Part shown: piece after piece, positions 1 to 5,051 of the stretch | Position numbering within the stretch: the stretch's first letter is position 1 | Layout of the letters: each line of letters starts with the position of its first letter | NCBI GenBank assembly: GCA_031274465.1 | Contig: JAISQC010000043.1 | Span: 1 to 5,051, forward strand | DNA from: Synergistaceae bacterium | Lineage (GTDB): Bacteria > Synergistota > Synergistia > Synergistales > Synergistaceae | DNA: 5,051 nt | Reading direction: 5' to 3' | Notes under the pieces: model-generated | The model's database searches: none | What the model saw: only the letters and a program-made list of their open reading frames with translations | Told to the model about the DNA's origin: nothing | Translations under genes and position numbers: made by a program

Positions 1-50
1 CGGCCGCCGCCGTAACTGAATGCCGCGTTATCGACCGCGATTACGCTCAT
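1..50 (-). CDS. ABC transporter ATP-binding protein, FecE/BtuD type (N-terminus only)
   Basis: Only the first 16 codons lie in the window (MSVIAVDNAAFSYGGG...); the gene runs off the left edge. The opening is typical of a FecE/FepC/BtuD nucleotide-binding subunit: a first beta strand, then the aromatic 'A-loop' segment with F-S-Y-G before the Walker A, which is outside the window. The start ATG overlaps the permease stop by 4 bp (ATGA). A GGAGGG Shine-Dalgarno at 61-66 sits 10 nt upstream of the ATG, inside the last permease codons. By position it is the third gene of the importer unit and would power substrate import through the BtuC-like permease on the cytoplasmic face. Walker A, signature and Walker B motifs cannot be checked, so the call leans on context. 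Confidence 0.8.
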   Translation of the reverse strand, partial: MSVIAVDNAAFSYGGG

Positions 51-1057
51 TTCAGGCGAACCCTCCGTCTTGATATCAGCAGAATGAAAATAGGCGCTCC
101 GACCATCCCCGTAAGTATGCTGAGAGGTATTTCGAGCCCTGAGAGGGAGCGCGCCATAGTATCGACCGCGATCAGGAAAATAGCGCCGATGAGGAAAACG
201 ACTGGAGCGAGCTTTACATTGTCGGGGCCGGCGAACAGCCTTCCCAGATGCGGTATCACAAGCCCAACCCACGCGATAGTCCCTCCAAGGCACACGGCAC
301 AGCTTGTAAGCAGCGTCGCGCAGGTAACAGTCACTCCCCGCACAACCGGAACATTGACACCAAGAGAGCGGGCCTCGTCGTCTCCGAGCGACAGAAGGTT
401 GAACTGCCAGCGCATCGACAAAAGCATTGCCATCGTTACAATCATGGTCGGGGCAATCGCCAGAACTTTTTGCATCGTCATGTCGGACAAGCTGCCCAGT
501 TCCCAGTATGTGATCGAGGGAAGCTGCGTCTCCGAGTCCATCATGTATTTCAACAAACCCAACACGGAGCGCATCAGCCCTGACACTATCACCCCCGACA
601 GAACCAGTATGGCGGTCGAGTCATTCCTGAAAAATCCCGTGATAAACCTGGTCATTACGACGGCCAAGATCCCGCCGCACAGCGCCAGGGACTGAACGGC
701 AAAGCTGTCGGCGCCGAGCAGAATGGCTATTGCCGCGCCCACGCACGAACCCTGAAACACGCCAAGCAATTCCGGGGCCGCGAGTTGGTTTCTGAATATG
801 CTCTGATAGGTAGCCCCCGATATCGCAAGCCCGCCGCCTATCAAAAAGGCCGCAAGCACCCGGGGAAGCCGCAATAGAAGCACCACGTTCTCCACCGAGG
901 CGTCCCATGTGGGTTCGACGCCGATAAACTTCGAGGCTATCACGCCAAGTACATCGGCGGGCCTCACGGAATATCGCCCGATACAGAGGGCGGCCACCCC
1001 CATCGCGAGCGTGGCCGCCGTAAGAGCAATCAGGCTTCCGGTTCTTTCTATCCTCAT
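47..1057 (-). CDS. FecCD/BtuC-family ABC transporter permease
   Basis: This is an integral membrane permease of the iron-siderophore/cobalamin/molybdate importer class (FecCD, PF01032), 336 aa, the usual length, and it appears complete. Seen in the sequence: a first hydrophobic helix at about 8-27; the family's LRLPRVLAAFLIGGGLAISG stretch at 62-81, followed by Q-N-L-A-P residues (85-96); the cytoplasmic coupling-loop motif around GDDEARSLGV (225-234), which contacts the ATPase; WVGLVIPHLGR at 263-273; and the final EIP-L-TG-GAP-F helix at 309-328. The C-terminus is basic (RRRVRLK). Its ATG overlaps the binding-protein stop as ATGA, and no clear Shine-Dalgarno precedes it, so translation is probably coupled to the upstream gene. 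It overlaps the ATPase start in the same way. The family also transports ferric siderophores, heme, B12, and molybdate/tungstate (Haemophilus MolB). The sequence alone does not show the substrate. Confidence 0.95.
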   Translation of the reverse strand: MRIERTGSLIALTAATLAMGVAALCIGRYSVRPADVLGVIASKFIGVEPTWDASVENVVLLLRLPRVLAAFLIGGGLAISGATYQSIFRNQLAAPELLGVFQGSCVGAAIAILLGADSFAVQSLALCGGILAVVMTRFITGFFRNDSTAILVLSGVIVSGLMRSVLGLLKYMMDSETQLPSITYWELGSLSDMTMQKVLAIAPTMIVTMAMLLSMRWQFNLLSLGDDEARSLGVNVPVVRGVTVTCATLLTSCAVCLGGTIAWVGLVIPHLGRLFAGPDNVKLAPVVFLIGAIFLIAVDTMARSLSGLEIPLSILTGMVGAPIFILLISRRRVRLK

Positions 1058-2124
1058 AGCGGGTCGCGCCCGGCCAGCATCCTTTCGGCGTCCGCGTCCG
1101 TCAGGTCGAAATCGTAGAACGTCTTGTAAAAATCGCGCACTTGTTTAGTCAGGTCGATATCCGCGAATTTATCGGGATGCAGGAGTTTAGCGACCCACAG
1201 AACCTGCAACGCCTCTTCGCAGCTGTAGCGAGCCCATAGGAACGTGCCAACCGGGTTCGTGTAAACGCGCCCCTCTTTTACCGCCTTCACGGTTGACCAC
1301 TCCGGGGCGTTTTTAATCTTTTCGGCTATTGGGTCGGCGTTCTGGCTTCCGACCGCGTTTTGAGTGCCGATGATTATGTAATCAGGGTCGGCTTTCAGGA
1401 CTTCTTCCATAGTAACGGTCGTCTGGTTGTCCTCCGCTATGTCGGCAATCGCGTTCACTCCGCCTGCGGCGGCAAGCCATTCGGTGCAGATGCTCACCCT
1501 GCCGTCGGTGTCGAGCGGGTTGGGGGAGCGAACCTCGTAGACCTTCGGCCTTTGCGAATCCGGCAGATCGCCCAGCCTGTCGTTCAGGAGCTGCAGATTG
1601 CCCTCGAAATAACTTATGAACTTTTCCGCGCGCTCTTCCGCGTCGCCGCCCAAGACCTTCGCCGTAACCCGCACCGTCTCTTTGAGGCCGTCAAAATCGC
1701 GGAATGTGACGAAAACTGCGGTAATTCCGGCGTTGCGAAGAACCTCCGCGTCTTTTTGAGTTGACACTATCACCACGTCCGGCTTGGCGGCTAGAACTTC
1801 CTCCGCGTTGAAGCCGCTGATGTTTGGCCCGGTGAATGCCTTGACGTCCCTGATGCGCGGATAGACCTTGCCGTACCAGGGCAGCTGCTGAATCACCTCG
1901 GTGGTGCCTATGAGTTTGTCCGCGCCGCCCAACAGCAGTACGACCTGATTGTTGGCGTGCCACATGTCTATTACCCTGTTCACTTCCATTGGAAGGGTAA
2001 CTTCCGTCCCTCCCATGTCAACGACCGTCCGCGTGCCTTCCGCGGCAACTGCGAGGGGCGCGAACGCAATCAAAAACAGAAAGGCAAACGCGAAAACAAT
2101 AACGTAAAACTTTTTCAGCGACAT
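1054..2124 (-). CDS. Periplasmic substrate-binding protein of FecCD-type ABC importer (PF01497 class)
   Basis: A 356-aa class III (BtuF/FepB/FhuD/MolA-like) periplasmic binding protein. Residues 1-27/28 form a signal peptide: K4-K5, a hydrophobic core from F6 to about A22, then AVA-AEG, a signal peptidase I site. There is no lipobox cysteine, so the product should be free in the periplasm of a diderm. The N-lobe contains RVIDMWHANNQVVLLLGG (50-67), where the family has its R-(V/I) strand and first ligand-facing helix, then the lobe strand KPDVVIVST (114-122). The C-lobe has SICTEWLAAAGGVNAIAD (211-228), DPDYIII (246-252) and LWARYSCEEALQVLWVAKLLHP (296-317). The start is supported by AGGAGG at about 2132-2138, roughly 8 nt before the ATG. 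It is first in the importer unit and its TGA overlaps the permease ATG. Iron chelates are the common ligands of the family, but molybdate/tungstate is plausible here because of the AOR neighbour. Confidence 0.93.
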   Translation of the reverse strand: MSLKKFYVIVFAFAFLFLIAFAPLAVAAEGTRTVVDMGGTEVTLPMEVNRVIDMWHANNQVVLLLGGADKLIGTTEVIQQLPWYGKVYPRIRDVKAFTGPNISGFNAEEVLAAKPDVVIVSTQKDAEVLRNAGITAVFVTFRDFDGLKETVRVTAKVLGGDAEERAEKFISYFEGNLQLLNDRLGDLPDSQRPKVYEVRSPNPLDTDGRVSICTEWLAAAGGVNAIADIAEDNQTTVTMEEVLKADPDYIIIGTQNAVGSQNADPIAEKIKNAPEWSTVKAVKEGRVYTNPVGTFLWARYSCEEALQVLWVAKLLHPDKFADIDLTKQVRDFYKTFYDFDLTDADAERMLAGRDPL

Positions 2125-2182
2125 TAAAAAATCCTCCTCATAAAAATTTTATTTTCCCGACAACCCGATATCGAGCAGGGCA

Positions 2183-2211
2183 ATATTACATTAAAGCGTC
2201 AACACGTGCAA
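2183..2211 (-). promoter_or_regulatory. Sigma70-type promoter for the ABC importer unit
   Basis: On the minus strand there is TTGCAC (2211-2206), a 17-bp spacer, and TAATAT (2188-2183), with TG directly upstream of the -10. This is close to consensus with ideal spacing. Transcription would begin near 2176, giving a leader of about 50 nt with a strong AGGAGG ribosome site before the binding-protein ATG. An 8-bp palindrome, CGATATCG (2166-2173), lies just downstream of the predicted start and could be an additional protein site or chance. This promoter suggests the importer can be expressed separately from the oxidoreductase genes. Confidence 0.6.
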
Positions 2212-2230
2212 TATAGTTGCGTATATCTCG
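2206..2230. promoter_or_regulatory. Candidate ModE-like operator (Mo-box-like dyad)
   Basis: Read on the minus strand, a perfect dyad ATATA (2226-2222), six bases, TATAT (2215-2211) is flanked on the left by CG (2230-2229) and on the right by TTGCACG. The published ModE consensus, as I recall it, is a TATATA-N6-TATATA dyad with CG-containing flanks. Core and six-base spacing agree exactly and the outer bases only partly. The right half-site touches the first base of the -35 element, a position suited to repression. Short AT-rich dyads occur by chance in promoters, and no ModE gene is visible in the window. Confidence 0.35.
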
Positions 2231-2246
2231 AAATACAGGCAAATTC

Positions 2247-2360
2247 TTGGGGCTCTGCCCCAAACCCCGGCATAGAGCGCCGCTCCCTGCACCCTCGTAA
2301 TGGGGTCCGGGGGACTGGTCCCCCGGCTGGTACAGGTGGAACCCACGATCTTGAGCCTGT
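2247..2360. repeat. Compound palindromic intergenic repeat (four consecutive hairpins)
   Basis: Several palindromes follow one another in the gap between the two transcription units. The first is TTGGGGC-TCT-GCCCCAA (2247-2263). The second is a decayed stem: GCA (2270-2272) with TGC (2288-2290), a 2x2 mismatch, then GAG (2275-2277) with CTC (2283-2285). The third is CCGGGGGA-CTGG-TCCCCCGG (2307-2326). The fourth is GTGG-AAC-CCAC (2336-2346), enclosed by ACAGG (2332-2336) and CCTGT (2356-2360). ACCCC (2264-2268) can also pair with GGGGT (2302-2306). Such GC-rich hairpin series are typical of dispersed REP-like bacterial repeats. None has a U-run after it on the minus strand, so they are not canonical terminators, though they could stabilise the 3' end of the upstream mRNA. 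Copy number cannot be judged from one window. Confidence 0.6.
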
Positions 2361-2405
2361 GGTTAAAGGGTATAGCTCTGTAGGCTTCCCGGACTTATTA
2401 AGCGC

Positions 2406-2606
2406 TTATCCTCCGCTCATCATGTGGATCACTTCGATTTCCACTCCGTCCGGCACGGGCGTGATGGCGTATTCGCCGCGCCGCTGCACCGGTTCGCCGT
2501 TGATCCAGACGGAAACCAGCGGAAACGAAAATTTTTTTTCGTCAAGAACGTCCTGAACGGTCATTCCCTCTCGCCAGTCCAACTCGTCCCCGTTCACCTT
2601 TATCAT
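2406..2606 (-). CDS. ThiS/MoaD-like sulfur-carrier protein
   Basis: A 66-aa beta-grasp (ubiquitin-fold) protein, MIKVNGDELDWREGMTVQDV... ending in HMMSGG. The C-terminal Gly-Gly is the site that an E1-like enzyme (MoeB/ThiF) adenylates and then converts to a thiocarboxylate for sulfur transfer. Length matches ThiS (about 66 aa) better than MoaD (about 80 aa). The order beta strand (IKVNGD), TVQDVLDE helix (16-23), VWINGEPV strand (33-40) and DGVEIEVI strand (53-60) is that of ThiS. Its ATG overlaps the oxidoreductase TGA (ATGA), and GGAGGA at 2616-2621 lies 9 nt upstream of the start, so the two are cotranscribed. No thiamine genes are nearby; pairing with an AOR instead suggests sulfur delivery for the pterin dithiolene of the W/Mo cofactor. 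A perfect 10-bp palindrome TAAGCGCTTA (2399-2408) overlaps the stop. Confidence 0.85.
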   Translation of the reverse strand: MIKVNGDELDWREGMTVQDVLDEKKFSFPLVSVWINGEPVQRRGEYAITPVPDGVEIEVIHMMSGG

Positions 2607-4783
2607 GCGAATGAGTCCTCCGGCTTGAGGTTTTTTTCGAGGAGTTCCACTACGTCGGGATAATCTATGCCGAGGCGGCGCACCGTCTCGAGCGTCGGTA
2701 TCCCGTTGCGGTTCCAGCCCCTGCGAGCGTAAACCTTGTCCACCAGTTGCTCCCACTGCCCCCTGCGGTGCGTCTGGAGCCTTGCGATTTTTTCCCTGAC
2801 CGAAAGCCCGCCGGGCTCTATTCCGGCTTCCTTGAGCTTGCCGTCGAAATACTCCGGACGGGCGTTCCATTCGTCCTCGAACACCGGCCCCAGCCCGCGG
2901 TTCGGGCAGTTGTGATCCGCGCGCTTGCCCTTGCCCATGCGGAGGTTGAATATCCGCTCGAAGTTGTAGACTTTTTCGGACATGGCGATCAAATCTTCTT
3001 TGACGACGTTCTTGCCAGTCACCGCGTTGTAGATTTCGACGTAGTTCTGGACGTGCTCTGGCACCTTCGCCGCCTCTATGCCCTTGTACTTCGTGTGGTT
3101 GTCCTCCGGCTCGATGTCGTTCCACGGCAGTTTGCACAGCCCCACGAGCGAGAACCAGAGGCGGAAGTTCGGGAAGTAGAAAAGGGCCTCCGCCTTGTCC
3201 TCGTAGGTCGGAAGCTGTTTGTTCACCATGTCCATGAATATCAGCCACGCTTCGTCGTGCTGAGGGCCTTTTAGCGTCAGGAAATACCCGCCCCATTGGG
3301 CGATGGACTCCTGGCAGCGGTATTCCGAAGCCTCCAAGCCCTGTCCCTCCATCGCGATGTCCTCCATCGTCTTGCGGTCAGCGCCGTATTTTTCGGAAAA
3401 TATTTTTTTCATCTTGCGCGTTCCGAGCGAGACGATGCGCGCGAACTCGTCCGTTCCGGCGGCGATTCTGTGGATCAGCTCCATGAGGTCGCTTTTGTTC
3501 CCGAATTTCAGCTCCAGCCCCCCGGTGTTTTCCCTGTTTATCAGGCCAAGCTCGTAACATTCGCAGACGAAGGCGGTCCCGGTTCCGAGCGATATGGTGT
3601 CTATGCCGTAGTGGTCGGCGTAGAAATTGGCCTCTATCGTCCATTCGGGGTCGAATATCCCAACGTTGGAGCCAAGCCCGGCGGCTGTCTCGTATTCCGG
3701 CCCGTCAACTATGACCTCGCGCCCCTTCCAGGGGCCGGTCGTCAGCTTGAATGGCGGAGTCGCCTTCGCGCACGAGAGGGAGCAGCCGTACCAGCAGCCG
3801 TCCGGCATACCCTGCGCGAAACGCTTTTTGTACTCCGTGGAGTGGATATTGCCTATGTCGTCGTGCCGCCCGAATTTGTAATTATGCACCGGCAGCAGGT
3901 CGTAGTCGTTCATTATCTCGTTCAGGTGCGCCGTGCCTATCGTGCGCATCTGGCACTGCACGTCGTCGAAGTCGCGAATCTCCTTGTGCAGTTTCCCTCC
4001 GAGTTTGCTCAGCGCGTCGGGATTGGCCGGCCCTACGGACGTGCCGGTAACATGGCTCATCTTGACGACGAGCGCAAGCACTCCTTTGTCGCGGAGCACC
4101 GTTCCGCCGCCGCCGCGCCCGGCCTGCTTGAGTCGGGCCACCTTGCGCCTTGGGTCGTAGAAGCTGAAATTCATGCAGCCCCAAAAACTGTGGGCCGCCG
4201 CTTGCCCCGACGACACGACGGAGATGTTTTTCCTGTCTTTTTCGTCATTCGCGAAATATTCGTGCAGGCACTCCGTCACGGCGTAGGCGTTTTTATCCTC
4301 CGTGATGTTGGATTCCAACACCTGAACCGTGCCGTTGTCGCCGTCGACGAACACTATCACCTCGCGGTCGGCCTTGCCCTGAAGCTCGAAGGCGTCAAAG
4401 CCGGAAAATTTCAGGAAAGGCGCGAAGTACCCTCCGGCGTTGCTGTTGTAAGTCTGTTCGGTGAGCGGCGACAGGAATACGGAATAGCACTTCCCCGCGC
4501 CGGGATACTGAGTGATGCCGCAGATGGGGCCTCCCGAAATCACTATTTCGTTTTCCGGGTCGTTCCATTTCGTCTCCGGCTTTACGGCGTCCCATAAAAG
4601 CCTGAGTCCGAAGCCGCGCCCGCCGATGAACTTGTCTATCATCTCGTCGGACACGGGCCGCTTCTCGAACCTGTAATCGCCGTCCCGATTACCCAGACCG
4701 ACGTAAAGCGTCTCTCTGGTGTAACCAAGCCGCGACACGGCGGGAGTGTATTTCCACTCCGCCAGCGTCTTCATCTTTTCCAC
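2603..4783 (-). CDS. aor: Tungsten-type aldehyde ferredoxin oxidoreductase family protein, divergent
   Basis: A 726-aa member of the AOR family (AOR_N then AOR_C). These enzymes hold a tungsten (or Mo) bis-molybdopterin and one [4Fe-4S] cluster and typically oxidise aldehydes to acids, or the reverse, with ferredoxin. Visible marks: KFIGGRGFG (51-59); the pterin-region loop AGRGGGGTVLRDKGV (221-235); cluster cysteines C330, C334, C338 and a distant C550 in VGLCK; DGPEYET (360-366); the first pterin motif DHYGID (390-395, DXXGL[C/D] type); and FNLRMGKGKRADHN near 612-625. No signal peptide is present, so it is cytoplasmic. It is longer than the roughly 600-aa archaeal AOR, partly through an N-terminal extension of about 20 aa. 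Three departures from textbook AORs: CX3CX3C spacing, Ser545 in place of Asp in the second pterin motif, and KGPQHDEAW (505-513) where many AORs have KGxExPAYDPR. The substrate is unknown. The start is a GTG, chosen for Shine-Dalgarno spacing. Confidence 0.93.
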   Translation of the reverse strand: MEKMKTLAEWKYTPAVSRLGYTRETLYVGLGNRDGDYRFEKRPVSDEMIDKFIGGRGFGLRLLWDAVKPETKWNDPENEIVISGGPICGITQYPGAGKCYSVFLSPLTEQTYNSNAGGYFAPFLKFSGFDAFELQGKADREVIVFVDGDNGTVQVLESNITEDKNAYAVTECLHEYFANDEKDRKNISVVSSGQAAAHSFWGCMNFSFYDPRRKVARLKQAGRGGGGTVLRDKGVLALVVKMSHVTGTSVGPANPDALSKLGGKLHKEIRDFDDVQCQMRTIGTAHLNEIMNDYDLLPVHNYKFGRHDDIGNIHSTEYKKRFAQGMPDGCWYGCSLSCAKATPPFKLTTGPWKGREVIVDGPEYETAAGLGSNVGIFDPEWTIEANFYADHYGIDTISLGTGTAFVCECYELGLINRENTGGLELKFGNKSDLMELIHRIAAGTDEFARIVSLGTRKMKKIFSEKYGADRKTMEDIAMEGQGLEASEYRCQESIAQWGGYFLTLKGPQHDEAWLIFMDMVNKQLPTYEDKAEALFYFPNFRLWFSLVGLCKLPWNDIEPEDNHTKYKGIEAAKVPEHVQNYVEIYNAVTGKNVVKEDLIAMSEKVYNFERIFNLRMGKGKRADHNCPNRGLGPVFEDEWNARPEYFDGKLKEAGIEPGGLSVREKIARLQTHRRGQWEQLVDKVYARRGWNRNGIPTLETVRRLGIDYPDVVELLEKNLKPEDSFA

Positions 4784-4797
4784 ATCTTTTCCCTCCT
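4771..4797 (-). promoter_or_regulatory. Ribosome binding site and alternative starts of the AOR gene
   Basis: AGGAGG at 4797-4792 is followed by three possible starts. An out-of-frame ATG at 4785 (spacing 6) opens a four-codon frame, Met-Trp-Lys-Arg, that stops at TGA 4773-4771. The in-frame GTG at 4783 has spacing 8. An in-frame ATG at 4774 lies 17 nt away, too far for direct use, but overlaps the TGA of the mini-frame as ATGA. I favour GTG 4783; translation from ATG 4774 by coupling to the four-codon frame is possible. Both give the same enzyme apart from three residues. Confidence 0.6.
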
Positions 4798-4853
4798 AGA
4801 AAAAACTCGCAGTCGGGAACCGAATCGGCGCCCCTCCCAATAACTGTGAATAC

Positions 4854-4883
4854 ATTATACTATGCCTTGCTCCCATGCCGATA
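4854..4883 (-). promoter_or_regulatory. Probable promoter of the AOR-ThiS unit (perfect -10, poor -35)
   Basis: A perfect TATAAT lies at 4859-4854 on the minus strand, which would start transcription near 4847 and leave a leader of about 64 nt. No good -35 is found at 16-19 bp: the best candidates are TATCGG (18-bp spacer) and TTATCG (19-bp spacer). Two direct GGCAT repeats 13 bp apart (4879-4875 and 4866-4862) occupy the -35/spacer zone and could be activator half-sites. The weak -35 would fit an activated gene, but this is inference. I saw no riboswitch fold in the leader by eye. Confidence 0.45.
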
Positions 4884-4918
4884 AAAAGCCGAAATGCTGA
4901 AAAATATCCGAAGCAACG

Positions 4919-5051
4919 TTAGGGAACTGCTGATTAAATAACCTTTTGGCTGCAATGGGCGTATTCGCCCCCCCTCTGCGCGTTTGCCATAAAAATGGTC
5001 CTCGGGCGATGCTCTGCTACGCCTGCGGCCATTTTCACGACAATCGCTTTG
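4919..5051. mobile_element. Left part of a MITE-like palindromic element, cut by window edge
   Basis: No gene is seen here. The last 76 bases form an imperfect inverted repeat centred near 5013.5: 4976-4998 matches the complement of 5029-5051 at 16 of 23 positions, with AAAATGG (4992-4998) facing CCATTTT (5029-5035) exactly. Inside it, GGCG (5005-5008) pairs with CGCC (5020-5023) around an 11-nt loop. Further out are a perfect small hairpin GGGCG-TATT-CGCCC (4957-4970) and a segment beginning TTAGGGAACTGCTG at 4919, which looks like a transposon-type terminus. If the symmetry holds, the element would end near 5108, outside the window. No transposase is encoded. It could instead be a REP/BIME-like repeat or a terminator of a gene to the right. 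Confidence 0.45.

Noticed and set aside
2247..2326. Hairpins in the gap as a rho-independent terminator for the AOR-ThiS transcript.
   Set aside because: Stems are strong but none is followed by a run of T on the minus strand; the nearest, after 2247, reads GAATTT. A terminator function is possible but not shown.
2331..2395. Minus-strand sequence reading ...ATCGTGGGTTCCACCTGTACCA, which resembles the T-arm and CCA end of a tRNA, with AGAGC-like D-arm bases upstream.
   Set aside because: The T loop is about four bases short, there is no matching 5' acceptor strand ACAGGTG at the right distance, and the anticodon stem does not pair. At most a decayed tRNA fragment within the repeat; more likely chance.
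2206..2556. Plus-strand open frame of 116 codons across the intergenic repeat and into the ThiS-like gene.
   Set aside because: It is antisense to a solid small gene and its first half translates the GC-rich palindromic repeat (GSAPNPG-type text), a common source of spurious hypothetical proteins.
2406..3296. Minus-strand frame of 296 codons whose end is the ThiS-like protein, suggesting a fusion protein.
   Set aside because: Residues before the ATG at 2606 are low-complexity Arg/Gly/Gln-rich text out of frame with AOR. Only the last 66 codons have family similarity and a good ribosome site.
3296..4597. Long plus-strand open frame of 433 codons antisense to the AOR gene.
   Set aside because: It lies wholly inside a clearly homologous AOR coding region, and its composition (rich in V, R, H) is typical of the mirror frame of a high-GC gene. 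No recognisable domain.
4784..4853. Moco/Tuco-type riboswitch in the AOR leader.
   Set aside because: The leader is only about 64 nt and shows just short G/C-rich pairings such as CCGATTCGG. The much longer conserved fold of the Moco motif cannot fit.

Overview
The window looks like chromosomal DNA from an anaerobic, Gram-negative-type bacterium with moderately high GC. The reasons are a tungsten/molybdopterin aldehyde ferredoxin oxidoreductase (AOR) family gene, and a binding protein with a plain signal-peptidase-I type signal and no lipoprotein cysteine, which implies a periplasm. The gene style and intergenic palindromes remind me of Synergistota-like anaerobes, but that placement is a guess. 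All recognised genes lie on the minus strand, so transcription runs from high to low coordinates.

Layout in transcription order. The right edge (about 4919-5051) holds no gene. It carries a large imperfect palindrome that resembles one half of a MITE-type element cut by the window end. Next comes a short promoter region with a perfect TATAAT -10 box, and then an AOR-family oxidoreductase of 726 aa (4783-2603). The AOR stop overlaps by 4 bp (ATGA) the start of a 66-aa ThiS/MoaD-like sulfur carrier ending in Gly-Gly (2606-2406). A 281-bp gap follows. It contains a compound palindromic repeat (about 2247-2360), a good sigma70-type promoter (TTGCAC-17-TAATAT), and a dyad ATATA-N6-TATAT that abuts the -35 and resembles the ModE 'Mo-box'. 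The second transcription unit encodes an iron-siderophore/cobalamin-type (FecCD/BtuCF class) ABC importer: periplasmic binding protein (2124-1054), permease (1057-47) and the first 16 codons of the ATPase (50-1). Its genes are also joined by ATGA overlaps.

How the parts may fit together: the AOR needs a tungsten or molybdenum bis-pterin cofactor. Pterin dithiolene sulfur is delivered by a GG-ending carrier such as the small protein encoded beside it, and the metal must be imported. FecCD-class importers usually carry ferric siderophores, heme or B12, but the Haemophilus MolBCA branch carries molybdate/tungstate. The Mo-box-like dyad and the AOR linkage make tungstate or molybdate uptake a reasonable hypothesis here; iron uptake remains the default alternative. 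The AOR is a divergent member: its cluster cysteines are spaced CX3CX3C instead of the classical CX2CX3C, and one pterin-binding motif has Ser where Asp is usual.
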